This document shows, piece after piece, positions 47,017-56,378 of a stretch of DNA of 64,000 nt. Both the position numbers and the translations under genes were made by a program. Source of the stretch: Breznakibacter sp047600785 (GTDB lineage Bacteria; Bacteroidota; Bacteroidia; Bacteroidales; Marinilabiliaceae); the NCBI GenBank assembly GCA_047600785.1, contig JASGKH010000001.1:1302001-1366000 (forward strand), in the 5' to 3' direction. The notes beneath the pieces are model-generated. The model saw nothing but the letters and a program-made list of their open reading frames with translations, was not told the origin of the DNA and made no database searches. Numbering within the stretch: the first letter of the stretch is position 1; the number at the start of each line of letters is the position of its first letter.

Positions 47017-49023
47017 ATGAAAAAAATAAACATAAAAGCATTCATCATGCTGTCGGCGATCGCATTTGCCGGCTGCAGCGATTTTCTCGACAAGGAGCCT
47101 TTATCGTCGGGCACGGAAGCCATTTTCTACAAAACGCCCGAGCAATTCGTACAAGCCGCCAACGCCCTTTACAATATTGAAGGATGGAGAAATTACGATG
47201 ACAAGGAATCCTTCAGGATGGATCAGGGGATGGATATTTCGGGAATGGGCAGCAACGGCGGCGCTTCGGCCGTTGAAACCGACTACCGTTGGGACAAACC
47301 CTACACCTATATCCGCAATTGCAATATTTTGATACAAAAAGCCGCAGAATATACGGGCAACAAAGAGGATTTGAACGCATCGGTCGGCACGGCCTATTTC
47401 TTCCGCGCCTGGCAGCACTTTTACCTGTTGCAGCTCTTCGGGGGAGTACCGGTTGTAGACCATGTGCCTGACGTAAACGACGCAGTGGTAAAAGGTTCGC
47501 GCAACAGCCGCTATGAAGTGGCGAATTTCATCATCGGCGATCTGAGGACGGCAATTTCCCTGCTGCCGAAAGAAAGCGAAATATCAGCGTCCGACAAGGG
47601 AAAAGTCTCATTGGAAGCGGCAAAGGCATTTCTTGCCCGCGTGCTGCTGTACGAAGCCACCTGGGAAAAGTACGTGCCTGGTATTAGCTATAATTTAGAT
47701 GGGAACGGAACCGCGGAAGGAGCTGGAACAAAAAAGCCCAGTGGCTACCCTTCTGTTGAAGAGATGCTGACCGAGGCAAAAAAATGGGCGGGCGAAGTGA
47801 TTACGGAAGCCGAAACGGGCACGTTCCAACTCTGGAACGAGTGCGACACGCTTTCATATTACTATCTGTTCGGTATCGACGACAAGGGCGGCAACATTTC
47901 CAACTTCAAGAGCAAGGGAAAAGCCACCAACAAGGAGTTTATCTTCAGCGTAAAATACGATCCCGACCTGAAGAGGCCGAATGTGGCTTTGACGACCGCC
48001 ATATCCCGCTGGAACGGCAGTAATATCAGTACATATCTGGGCAAGATGTTCCTTTGCCGTAACGGGTTGCCTATTTTTATCAGCAACGATGGCGTAACGC
48101 GCGAGAAAAACCCGGAGTTTTTAGGATTTGAACACTTTATGGACGAGTTCCGCAACCGGGACGATCGCTTTATCAGTAGTACCCATTTGCCCGACCGTAA
48201 GTCGTGGGTGGGCGCCGGCGCCGCAGAAAACCAACTTCCGTGCACCGTGGCCGGGAAACCATATCCCGACCCCGTTTACCCTCAGGCTACTTACAACCCG
48301 AGCGACCCGGCGTTTGGCAACCTGGCCACGATCTACACGCCGACCCTCCTGACGGCGAACTTCACGCACAACGCATACGGCAGCCGTAAGTTTATGCCCG
48401 AAGGGACACGGAATACAGGCTACGAATCGCCTGACTATCCGCTCATCCGCCTTGCCGAGGTGCACCTGATATATGCCGAAGCGGCCGTGGAACTGGGTAA
48501 CGGGACCATTTCCGACAACGATCTGAATTTCTCGGTCAACAAGAACCGCGCCCGTGCAAGGGTGGCCCCGCTTACCAATGCGTTGATTGCAGGCGTATGG
48601 GATGCAGGTTACTGGGACCATGCGCAGAACAAAACCATCATCAAACAGATGAACATGCTTGACGAGATACGCCGCGAACGTGCCTGCGAGCTCTTTGGCA
48701 AAGGTTTCCGCGAAAACGACCTCAAACGCTGGGGAATAGCGCATATCAACCTGCGTGGCCAAAAGCTGGGCCGTTACGTGTATGGCACCGAATTCATGAC
48801 CGCCACGGCCAATGATGCCTCCCATTACGGCGAACCGGTTTACCAACCCGACAGATACCCGTCGTTTTACGGGATTGTCGAAGACGCTACCAGTTTTGAC
48901 TACGGCCGCACCATTGCAAACCTTTCCGGGAACCTGCTGTACTCGCAAAGGGACTACCTTACGCCCATCCCACTCACGCAAATCCGACTGAATAAGTCGT
49001 TGACGCAAAACCCGGGCTGGTAA
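47017..49023 (+). CDS. SusD/RagB-family glycan-binding lipoprotein
   Basis: Surface lipoprotein of 668 residues with signal MKKINIKAFIMLSAIAFAGC (Cys20), followed by SDFLDKEPLSSGTEA, the usual SusD start. TPR-like helical repeats and the C-terminal sequence RACELFGKGFRENDLKRWG (the common RRxEL..EG.R..DLxRW element) confirm the family. It caps the SusC barrel and binds the glycan. It is longer than classical SusD (about 550), which fits a complex substrate. A strong terminator follows, so susC-susD may be one transcript. Confidence 0.97.
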   Translation: MKKINIKAFIMLSAIAFAGCSDFLDKEPLSSGTEAIFYKTPEQFVQAANALYNIEGWRNYDDKESFRMDQGMDISGMGSNGGASAVETDYRWDKPYTYIRNCNILIQKAAEYTGNKEDLNASVGTAYFFRAWQHFYLLQLFGGVPVVDHVPDVNDAVVKGSRNSRYEVANFIIGDLRTAISLLPKESEISASDKGKVSLEAAKAFLARVLLYEATWEKYVPGISYNLDGNGTAEGAGTKKPSGYPSVEEMLTEAKKWAGEVITEAETGTFQLWNECDTLSYYYLFGIDDKGGNISNFKSKGKATNKEFIFSVKYDPDLKRPNVALTTAISRWNGSNISTYLGKMFLCRNGLPIFISNDGVTREKNPEFLGFEHFMDEFRNRDDRFISSTHLPDRKSWVGAGAAENQLPCTVAGKPYPDPVYPQATYNPSDPAFGNLATIYTPTLLTANFTHNAYGSRKFMPEGTRNTGYESPDYPLIRLAEVHLIYAEAAVELGNGTISDNDLNFSVNKNRARARVAPLTNALIAGVWDAGYWDHAQNKTIIKQMNMLDEIRRERACELFGKGFRENDLKRWGIAHINLRGQKLGRYVYGTEFMTATANDASHYGEPVYQPDRYPSFYGIVEDATSFDYGRTIANLSGNLLYSQRDYLTPIPLTQIRLNKSLTQNPGW

Positions 49024-49032
49024 CCTGAACTG

Positions 49033-49059
49033 AAAAGCGGGGCATAAGCCCCGCTTTTT
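49033..49059 (+). terminator. Rho-independent terminator after susD
   Basis: Stem AAAAGCGGGGC / GCCCCGCTTTT with loop ATAA and a trailing T-run, 10 nt past the susD stop. Confidence 0.93.
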
Positions 49060-49161
49060 CATCCAAAAATGTTCCATGTTGCATATCCGTTGTCCGATAA
49101 TGGAATTTTATCTTGAAATTGCCTCGGCAGGCAACAATAGAAAAACAAATACAAAGATTTC

Positions 49162-51999
49162 ATGAGAAAGCCCCTTGTCGTCGTTATTTCATTTTTAATG
49201 GTTCGTACGTTAATGGTGGCGCAACCCCTGATCCCTCTTCCATCTCATTTGCCGCAGGGGCATCCGCGTTTGCTGGCCACGGACGCGTACAAGCCCGTGC
49301 TCGAAAAGCAGATCGCAGAAGAGGCCTGGGCCCGCGAAGTGCTCGACGGCATTTTAAGCCGCATCGACCCTTATGTGGCCAAAACCCAAACACAACCCGA
49401 TTGGTTGCTGTCGCGCCTGATGATGTATTGGACGAGCAAGGCGGCCAACGTGTACATTAAGGGGGGCGTTTATTCCCATGCCGATGGGGAAGCCCCTGTG
49501 CCCACCGTACGTTTTGGAAGCACACGAGGGGTCGCCTCTGTCTATAAGCGGCCCAGGCTGGAGGATATTATACCCTACATGGACGACACCAAAGGCGTTT
49601 ACTTCCACAACTCAGGCAAGGAAGGGAACCCGCTGGAATGGACAGAGCAGGCCAACGTGTCCGGCTCAAACATCGAGAGCGTGAACGAAGAGATCATCAA
49701 GCTGGCCAAAGATGCATCGTTTGTTTATTGGCTGACCGGTGACGAAAAATATGCCCGCTTTGCCTTCAACCTGTTCGATACCTACATGATGGGGATGTAC
49801 TACCGGCACGAACCCATCGATCTGGGTAACGGCCATGCCCAAACTTTGGTGGGACTTTCGACCTTTGAGGTCATACAGGAGAGGATACTGGCCGAGCTGG
49901 CCTATCTGTACGACTTTTTGCACGGGTACGTCCGTCGTGACCATCCTGAAAAGATGGAAACGTACGCCGCCATATTAAAAAAATGGGTTGACATTACCAT
50001 CAAAAACGGAGTGCCGCAGAACAACTGGAACCTGCACCAGGCAAAAATTATCCTGAAAGTGGCCATGGTGCTTGAAGATAACCATACCTATCCCGATGGG
50101 AAAGGGCGGGAATATTACATCGATTGTATTTTAAACAAAACATCGCCGCGTCAATGGCCACTCCCTGAATTCATGCAATACGGCTATGATCCCCAAACCG
50201 GCGTATGGGCCGAATGCCCGGGTTATGCCCTGGGGGTTACCAAAGACTTGACCAACTTCATCCGCGATTACGGCAATACGTTCGGACAAAACCTTTTGCC
50301 ATATTTCCCGGTGATGCACAAAGCCGTGGCCGTACTGCCGCAGTACCTTTTTCCCAACAATGCCGTTACCGCCTGGGGCGACACGTATTACAGCGGGCTT
50401 AGCACCGAAGCGGTCAGCGACATGGTACGCATGGCCCAAAAATATGGCAACCGTGAAGATGAAGAATACTTTACCAGGCTATACCGGCTTCTTGATCCGG
50501 ATATTCAGGCCGAAAACGGAAAAAACCAACGTTTGGCGCCACAAATCAGTTCTTTCTTTACCGATAAACCACTGGTGTTGGATACTGCCATCCCCAAAGG
50601 GCAACCGGCCGATTACCTTACCCCGACCTTTTATGCGCCCAACGTGAGTTGGTTTGTGCAGCGTAACGGCTTCGGGAGCAGGGAGCACGGGTTGATGGTC
50701 TCGCAGGTGGCATCGTACGGCAACCATGCCCATTCCAACGGCATTTCCATGGAGCTGTACGGAAAAGGGTTTGTTTTGGGGCCCGAATCGGGCATTGGGT
50801 CCAGTTATTTCGAAAAACCTTATCTGGAATACTATTCCCAGTTTCCGGCACACAACACGGTGATGGTCGACGGCATCTCCAAATACCCCGAGATGTTGAG
50901 CAACCATCCGTTCGACCTGGTGGCATGCTACCCACGACCTGGGCAAGAAAGCGGGTATTATCCCGGCATCACCTTTTCCGATGTGGCATTTGTGGAACCA
51001 GAGAGCCGCAGCGACCAGACCCGCCTGCTCGGCATCGTGCGTACCGGGCCCACGTCGGGCTATTACATCGACATCTTCCGTTCCCGCAGGCAGCGCAAAG
51101 GAGACAAGTTCCACGATTATTTTTACCACAACCTGGGACAAGAGCTGGTGGTGGCCGATGCCGGCAACCAGCCGCTCGACCTGAAGCCCAGTGACGAAAT
51201 GGCCTTTGCGGGCGGCCATTTGTTTGCCCTTGACTACATGTGGGACAAAAAGTCGGTACCTGTCGACCGCGACTACAAAGCCCGCTGGAAGATGGCCATG
51301 CCCGACGGCAACCACGTGTACATGAACCTGTGGATGAAAGGGTATCCCGACCGGGAAGTGTTCTCGATAAAAGCCCCACCCTGCAAGGCATTCCGGAACA
51401 ACAACGACTTTCCCTATGAAGTAAACAAAGAACCGTTCCTCACCATTGCTGCCCGCCAGCATGGCGAGGCTTGGGACAGGCCATTTGTGTCGGTGTTCGA
51501 GCCTGCCACCGAAAAGGAGCCCTCTTCCGTGACAAGCATCAGATCGTTTGACGCGCAAGGGGCATCGGCCTCGTTTGTCGGGCTGAGGATTGAAAGCGAA
51601 AACGGCCGTACCGACCATGTGTTTTCTTCTGACGATGCCAGGGCCGTCCGGTACGGCAACATGGCTTTTGCGGGAACCTATGCCGTGGTGTCGGAGACGG
51701 GCCACGAAACCACGTTGTTTCTGGGCCACGGTCAACAGCTGTCGGCCCGCGGTATCTCTGTCCAACACGTTCAACCCAACGGCAATGCGGTGGTCAAAGT
51801 TAGCGGGCATACCCTTGGGCTGACCGCCAACGGCAGTTTCACGCTCACAATACCCGACGATTTAGCCGGGGGCACGGTACAGTTGCGTACCGGCCAGGGC
51901 CAATGGACAGGCAAGCGCATCAGGTCGAAAAACGGAAAGATCGTGGAGTTCGAACTCCCTGCCATGGATTGGACGCAGGCAGAAGTGGTTGTGCGATAG
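49162..51999 (+). CDS. Heparinase II/III-like polysaccharide lyase
   Basis: A secreted protein of 945 residues with a signal peptide ending near LMVAQ. The first half is an alpha/alpha-toroid (HPRLLATDAYKPVLEKQ, VPQNNWNLHQAKIILKVA, GVWAECPGYALGV), the second an antiparallel beta-sandwich of the Hepar_II_III type, with GNHAHSNGISMELYGKGFVLGPESG and YSQFPAHNTVMVDG. In this superfamily an Asn-His-Tyr set in the toroid (here possibly NNWNLHQ and CPGY) does beta-elimination of uronic acid chains. The family number (PL12, 15, 17, 21 or a newer one) cannot be fixed by eye. It is likely the backbone or side-chain lyase of this PUL and makes the unsaturated ends that the GH88 gene product would process. 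Confidence 0.85.
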   Translation: MRKPLVVVISFLMVRTLMVAQPLIPLPSHLPQGHPRLLATDAYKPVLEKQIAEEAWAREVLDGILSRIDPYVAKTQTQPDWLLSRLMMYWTSKAANVYIKGGVYSHADGEAPVPTVRFGSTRGVASVYKRPRLEDIIPYMDDTKGVYFHNSGKEGNPLEWTEQANVSGSNIESVNEEIIKLAKDASFVYWLTGDEKYARFAFNLFDTYMMGMYYRHEPIDLGNGHAQTLVGLSTFEVIQERILAELAYLYDFLHGYVRRDHPEKMETYAAILKKWVDITIKNGVPQNNWNLHQAKIILKVAMVLEDNHTYPDGKGREYYIDCILNKTSPRQWPLPEFMQYGYDPQTGVWAECPGYALGVTKDLTNFIRDYGNTFGQNLLPYFPVMHKAVAVLPQYLFPNNAVTAWGDTYYSGLSTEAVSDMVRMAQKYGNREDEEYFTRLYRLLDPDIQAENGKNQRLAPQISSFFTDKPLVLDTAIPKGQPADYLTPTFYAPNVSWFVQRNGFGSREHGLMVSQVASYGNHAHSNGISMELYGKGFVLGPESGIGSSYFEKPYLEYYSQFPAHNTVMVDGISKYPEMLSNHPFDLVACYPRPGQESGYYPGITFSDVAFVEPESRSDQTRLLGIVRTGPTSGYYIDIFRSRRQRKGDKFHDYFYHNLGQELVVADAGNQPLDLKPSDEMAFAGGHLFALDYMWDKKSVPVDRDYKARWKMAMPDGNHVYMNLWMKGYPDREVFSIKAPPCKAFRNNNDFPYEVNKEPFLTIAARQHGEAWDRPFVSVFEPATEKEPSSVTSIRSFDAQGASASFVGLRIESENGRTDHVFSSDDARAVRYGNMAFAGTYAVVSETGHETTLFLGHGQQLSARGISVQHVQPNGNAVVKVSGHTLGLTANGSFTLTIPDDLAGGTVQLRTGQGQWTGKRIRSKNGKIVEFELPAMDWTQAEVVVR

Positions 52000-52114
52000 T
52001 TATCCCGGACCCTGTCAGGGATGATGGAATGATAATAAAGTAAAAAACATGGAACAGAAATATGACACCATGCCAAACACCGGCGCGACACAACGTGATG
52101 TCGTGTCCCTGCAC

Positions 52115-52184
52115 AACGTTATGCACCAACGGTGCATAACGTTATGTACCGGCTATGCACAGCATTGTACCCCGATGGGTACAA
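52115..52184. repeat. Two consecutive palindromes upstream of the hydrolase remnant
   Basis: A 13-bp stem AACGTTATGCACC / GGTGCATAACGTT with a 3-nt loop (52115-52143), followed by TTGTACCC / GGGTACAA with a CGAT centre (52165-52184). No T-run follows, so they are not ordinary terminators. They may be operators or REP-like elements. Confidence 0.75.
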
Positions 52185-52217
52185 CCTTGCATTAACCAGG
52201 GGATAAAAAACAACACG

Positions 52218-52568
52218 ATGAAGATATTCAGCAAAACAGGTCCGGTTAACATGTATCCACACCCCAGCCAATGGCCGATCTTGGTTGTGGGGATAATGGC
52301 ATGTTCATCGCCCAAAGCGCCCCAACGCATGGAGGCCGATTATTCGTTTACCGATTCCACCATCCAACGATGGGACCACCCCGTGTTGGTCCTCACGGGC
52401 GAGGCCGGCGCCGGGCGCCCCGATAAGCTGATGGGATGCGTGCCGTCGGCCCGCCAGGTGATTATCCCCGATACAGGCCATGTGGCCAACCTGGAACAAC
52501 CGGAAGCATTTACCGGACAGGTGCAAAAATTCATATCGTCCGTAAAGCCCGTGGCGATGACCCGGTAA
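52218..52568 (+). pseudogene. Alpha/beta-hydrolase remnant with lipoprotein signal
   Basis: From the ATG at 52218 the frame encodes 116 residues: a lipoprotein-like leader (WPILVVGIMACSS), a short linker, and then WDHPVLVLTGEAGAGRPDKL, QVIIPDTGHVANLEQPEAF and a last helix, which is the C-terminal end of an alpha/beta hydrolase with its catalytic His. The middle of the fold, including the GxSxG nucleophile elbow, is absent. I therefore read it as an internal deletion derivative. It lies in a repeat-rich gap between the lyase and the GH28 genes. An unusual small binding lipoprotein is an alternative. Confidence 0.6.
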
Positions 52569-52641
52569 CCCATTAATAAAAGATAATTGAACCAGGCGTA
52601 TGGCCGATATGAAGAAAGTGCCAAAGTTCCTGAGTTCCTGA

Positions 52642-52875
52642 GTGCAAAAGTGCAAGAGGAGGAGAGCAGGAAAGTCAGAAAAGCCAGAGAGGTTTTAAAG
52701 CTAATGGCTAACAGTTGGGGGCTTTAAACAACGGAGCTCCCCCGTCCCTTCCCAAGGAGGGGTGCCGTGACGTACGGTGCAGCTCTTGGTTCCCCTCCTT
52801 CGGAGGGGCTAGGGGAGGTCAACCACTCCGGAACAGACCTGACGAAGTCTTACCGGTTAAATGCTTAATTCAAAA
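52642..52875 (+). repeat. Dispersed palindromic repeat with tail, copy 2, plus upstream repeated segment
   Basis: The core and tail (52734-52875) have GAGCTCCCCC, CCAAGGAGGGG, GTGACGTACGG, CCCCTCCTTCGGAGGGG, AGGGGAGGTC, AACCACTCC, AGACCTGACGAAG and CCGGTTAAATGC in the same order as the reversed copy at 24627-24768. Upstream, 52642-52678 (GTGCAAAAGTGCAAGAGG to GAGCAGGAAAGTCAG) is almost identical to 59480-59517. The element lies directly before the GH28 start at 52887. Confidence 0.85.
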
Positions 52876-52886
52876 AAATAAAAGAA

Positions 52887-54335
52887 ATGAGAAACTTAAC
52901 GATACACCTTAAATGGACGTTTTTGCTTACGGCATTACTGGCCGCCGTACAAGTTGTACACTCCCGGAACAACCTGGTCACTTATCCTGTTCCCGACGGT
53001 GCGCTGCTGAACACCGGTTTTACGGTAAAAGTACGGATCCCGGGAAAAGAGTGGCGTACCATACCCACCTATTTGGTAAAAGTGGATGAGGTGAGGGAGA
53101 CCAGGCACGTGACAGAAAGTGCGTCTATGGCCTACTTCGACTTTGAGGGCGAAGTAGAGGTCGCCGTCACTTACAATGAGGGCAGAATACAAACGGCCAG
53201 GGTCCGCCCCCTCTCGTACGGCATCTCTCCCGTGGCCAAAGGCAAAACCCTTACCTTTCGGTTGACGCAGCCGCGGAACCTCTCGGTCGAGGTCAACGGC
53301 GACATATTCCATAACCTGCATCTTTTTGCCAATCCCTTAATGGCCGACGTGCCCGATAAGGACGACCCCAACGTCATTTATTTCGGGCCGGGGATACATA
53401 ATTTCGCGAACGGTCAATTGCTGGTTCCTTCGGGAAAGACGGTTTACGTGTCGGGAGGAGCCGTGTTGAGGGGACAAATATTGGTGCACGATGCCCGTGA
53501 TGTGAAAGTCATTGGGCGCGGGATGGTTGAGCATACCGTGAAAATGGGGGTGCACATCGCCAATTCCCGGAACGTGCTGATCGAAGGGATATTTACCACC
53601 CAATGCGCCACCGGAGGTTCCGATTCGGTCACTATCCGTAACGTCAAAAGCATCAGCTACTATGGATGGGGCGATGGCATGAACGTGTTTGCAAGCAACA
53701 ATGTGTTGTTTGACGGGGTGTTCTGCCGCAATTCCGATGACTGCACCACCGTGTACGGGACACGCAAGGAGTTTGAAGGGGGATGCAGGAACATCACCAT
53801 GCAAAATTCCACGTTATGGGCCGATGTGGCCCATCCCATCCTGATCGGCACCCATGGCAACACCCCCAACCCAGAAGTACTGGAAAACCTGAATTACATC
53901 AATATTGACATCCTTGACCACAAAGAAACCCAACTCGATTATCAGGGGTGCCTCAGCCTGAACGCAGGAGACAACAACCTGATCCGTCACGTACGTTTCG
54001 AAAACATCCGTATTGAAAATTTCCGCCAGGGGCAACTGGTCAACATCCGTGTGTTTTATAACAGCAAATATTGCACGTCGCCCGGAAGGGGCATCGAGAA
54101 CGTGCTGTTCAAAAACATCGTTTACAACGGGACCAATGCCGAAGTATCGGTCATCGCGGGCTACAACGAAGAGCGGAAGGTCAGGGACATTGTGTTCGAG
54201 GATCTGGTTATTAACGGGACTTTGATTACCGACGACATGCCCAACAAACCCAAATGGTTCAAAACATCCGACATGGCAAGGATTTTTGTGGGCGAGCATG
54301 TGGAAGGGATCGTATTTCGCAAATCCGCACAATGA
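52887..54335 (+). CDS. GH28-like right-handed beta-helix glycosidase (copy 1)
   Basis: Secreted protein of 482 residues with signal peptide ending near VVHS. An N-terminal beta domain (RNNLVTYPVPDGALLN) precedes the parallel beta-helix. GH28-related signatures are the YFGPGIHNF turn, FCRNSDDCTTVYG (the catalytic DD) and GTHGNT in place of GHG. The usual GID of the first motif reads GWGDGMNVF, so the Asp is Asn in this copy. Its relative at 60031 keeps GWSDGIDLM. It begins 12 nt past the repeat and overlaps the GH97 gene by 4 nt. Pectin-type galacturonate linkages are the probable target, but an exo-acting enzyme on another uronan or a carbohydrate-binding role is possible. Confidence 0.82.
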   Translation: MRNLTIHLKWTFLLTALLAAVQVVHSRNNLVTYPVPDGALLNTGFTVKVRIPGKEWRTIPTYLVKVDEVRETRHVTESASMAYFDFEGEVEVAVTYNEGRIQTARVRPLSYGISPVAKGKTLTFRLTQPRNLSVEVNGDIFHNLHLFANPLMADVPDKDDPNVIYFGPGIHNFANGQLLVPSGKTVYVSGGAVLRGQILVHDARDVKVIGRGMVEHTVKMGVHIANSRNVLIEGIFTTQCATGGSDSVTIRNVKSISYYGWGDGMNVFASNNVLFDGVFCRNSDDCTTVYGTRKEFEGGCRNITMQNSTLWADVAHPILIGTHGNTPNPEVLENLNYINIDILDHKETQLDYQGCLSLNAGDNNLIRHVRFENIRIENFRQGQLVNIRVFYNSKYCTSPGRGIENVLFKNIVYNGTNAEVSVIAGYNEERKVRDIVFEDLVINGTLITDDMPNKPKWFKTSDMARIFVGEHVEGIVFRKSAQ

Positions 54336-56341
54336 AAAATCCAAATACCGGCCTGATGAGCAAAAAATATCCGTGGGCCATTCTGGCATGGACCTTTCTC
54401 CTGCCTTTCGTGGCCCAATCGCAGGGAATACAAGATTCGACAAGGGTGCGGGTGCAGTCGCCCGACGGCCATCTCGTATTTGAATTTTACCAGAAGCAAT
54501 TGGCTCCGGAAAAGAAGCAGATGTATTATACCGTTAGTTACCGGCAGCAACCCGTCATATTGGAATCGGAGTTGGGGTTATTGGTCGAAAACCGCTTGTT
54601 CGAATCGGCCCTTGGCATTGAGAACGACCCAAGCGGGTTATGGTGCGAAAACCTTGCCTTTATGGGCGTGGAACGGAAATCCGCCAATGAAACATGGACC
54701 CCCCTGTATGGCGAGAGGAGCCAGGTGTCCGACACCTACAACGAAGTCGTGATCCGGTTCCAAAAATACGGCGATGGGAACAACCATACCGAAGGACACG
54801 CGGGCACCAGCTACGATAAACGCCGGAGCTACAGGTTTGATCTGGTCGTCAGGGCCTATGACCAGGGAGTGGCGTTCCGTTACCACATTCCCGAAAACAG
54901 CAACGGCCTGTTCATGCACATTGTGGGCGAACAGACCAGCTTCACCATGCCCGCCGGGACCATGGCCTGGTACGAACGATGGGCACAGGGACCCTACCAA
55001 TACCTGCCGCTTAAGGACTGGCCCGACGAATGCGAACGTCCGCTGACCATGAAACTGCCCAACGGTACCTATGTGTCGCTCACCGAGGCGCAAATGGTGG
55101 ATTACTGCCGTTCGAAATTCAGACTGGACACGGTTAAGGCCAATACCCTGCAAACGGCCATGTACGACAACGTGGACGCCATTACCCCCTATTCCACGCC
55201 GTGGCGGGTGATAATGGCTGCTTCGTCGGCAGGCCAGTTGCTGCAGAACAACGACCTTATCCTGAACCTGAACCCTGCCTGCCAAATCGCCAACACGTCG
55301 TGGATTAAGCCCGGCAAAGCCATGCGTTCGGGACTGAAAATGGCCGAGGCCATGGCCACGATCGATTTCGCCGCGGCAAGAAACATCCAGTACGTCCACC
55401 TGGATGCCGGTTGGTACGGACCCGAAATGAAGGTGGCATCGGACGCGGCGAAAGTGGCCGAAAACCGCGATCTGGACTTGCAGGCGCTCATTAACTATGC
55501 CGCCTCCAAAAACGTGGGCATCTTTGTGTACGTCAACCAACGGGCTTTGTACAACCAGTTGGACGAATTACTTCCTTTATATCAAAGCTGGGGCTTGAAA
55601 GGCATTAAGTTCGGATTCGTTCAGATCGGTTCGAACCGGTGGACTGCATGGATGCACGACGCCATCAGAAAAGCGGCCGACCACCAGTTGATGGTCGACG
55701 TGCACGACGAATATCGTCCCACAGGGTTCAGCCGTACCTACCCCAATTTACTGACCCAGGAGGGTATCCGCGGCAACGAAGAGATGCCCGATGCCACCCA
55801 CAACACCATCCTGCCATTTACCCGGTACATTGCAGGGGCAGGCGATTACACCATCTGCTATTACAACAACCGCATCAAAACCACCCGGGCCCATCAGCTG
55901 GCCCTGTCAGTGGTCTGTTACAGCCCGTTGCAGTTCCTGTTTTGGTACGATGGTCCCCAACACTACGGCGGGGAGCCCGAAATAGAGTTCTTCGGGCAGG
56001 TGAAAACCGTGTGGGACGACACCAAAGTGATCAGCGGCGAAATAGGCGAACACGCGGTGGTGGCCCGCCGGAGCGGAAACGAATGGTTTGTGGGCGCCAT
56101 TACCAACAACGAGGCCCGCCCGTTGTCCGTCCCGCTTGCTTTTCTGGATAGCGGTACCACCTACGTGGCCCATTTGTACGAGGACGACGACAAGGTAAAG
56201 ACCAAGACCAGGGTCGGCATCAGCCGCTTTTTGGTTACCTCAGGGCAAACCCTCAACCTGCCGCTCAAAGCCAGCGGCGGAGCGGCGTTGCATTTGGTGC
56301 CCGCATCGGCCGCCGATTTAAAGAGATATAAGAAACAGTAA
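54332..56341 (+). CDS. GH97 family alpha-glycosidase
   Basis: Secreted enzyme of 669 residues; the ATG at 54332 overlaps the previous stop as ATGA, and a signal peptide (YPWAILAWTFLLPFVAQSQG) follows. The N-terminal sandwich has QSPDGHLVFEFYQ and VAFRYHIPENSN, the barrel NIQYVHLDAGWYG, VNQRALYNQLDELLPLYQSW and RTYPNLLTQEGIRGNEE (typical GH97 acid Glu region). In many retaining GH97 proteins the barrel has GIKVDF with a nucleophile Asp; here it reads GIKFGFVQIG, so that Asp is Gly. I recall inverting members also lacking it, so an inverting mechanism is a reasonable guess. The likely substrate is alpha-galactose or alpha-glucose side chains. It is co-translated with the GH28 gene. Confidence 0.88.
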   Translation: MKNPNTGLMSKKYPWAILAWTFLLPFVAQSQGIQDSTRVRVQSPDGHLVFEFYQKQLAPEKKQMYYTVSYRQQPVILESELGLLVENRLFESALGIENDPSGLWCENLAFMGVERKSANETWTPLYGERSQVSDTYNEVVIRFQKYGDGNNHTEGHAGTSYDKRRSYRFDLVVRAYDQGVAFRYHIPENSNGLFMHIVGEQTSFTMPAGTMAWYERWAQGPYQYLPLKDWPDECERPLTMKLPNGTYVSLTEAQMVDYCRSKFRLDTVKANTLQTAMYDNVDAITPYSTPWRVIMAASSAGQLLQNNDLILNLNPACQIANTSWIKPGKAMRSGLKMAEAMATIDFAAARNIQYVHLDAGWYGPEMKVASDAAKVAENRDLDLQALINYAASKNVGIFVYVNQRALYNQLDELLPLYQSWGLKGIKFGFVQIGSNRWTAWMHDAIRKAADHQLMVDVHDEYRPTGFSRTYPNLLTQEGIRGNEEMPDATHNTILPFTRYIAGAGDYTICYYNNRIKTTRAHQLALSVVCYSPLQFLFWYDGPQHYGGEPEIEFFGQVKTVWDDTKVISGEIGEHAVVARRSGNEWFVGAITNNEARPLSVPLAFLDSGTTYVAHLYEDDDKVKTKTRVGISRFLVTSGQTLNLPLKASGGAALHLVPASAADLKRYKKQ

Positions 56342-56378
56342 TCCCCGCACAAACCTTCGGGGCTTAAAAACGCAACTG

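Noticed and set aside
48121..49077. Minus-strand open frame of 318 codons
   Set aside because: Antisense to SusD; starts within the susD terminator region and shows no family features.
50479..51810. Long minus-strand open frame of 443 codons
   Set aside because: It is antisense to the heparinase II/III-like gene, whose plus-strand frame has signal peptide and family motifs; the minus frame has no recognisable protein character.
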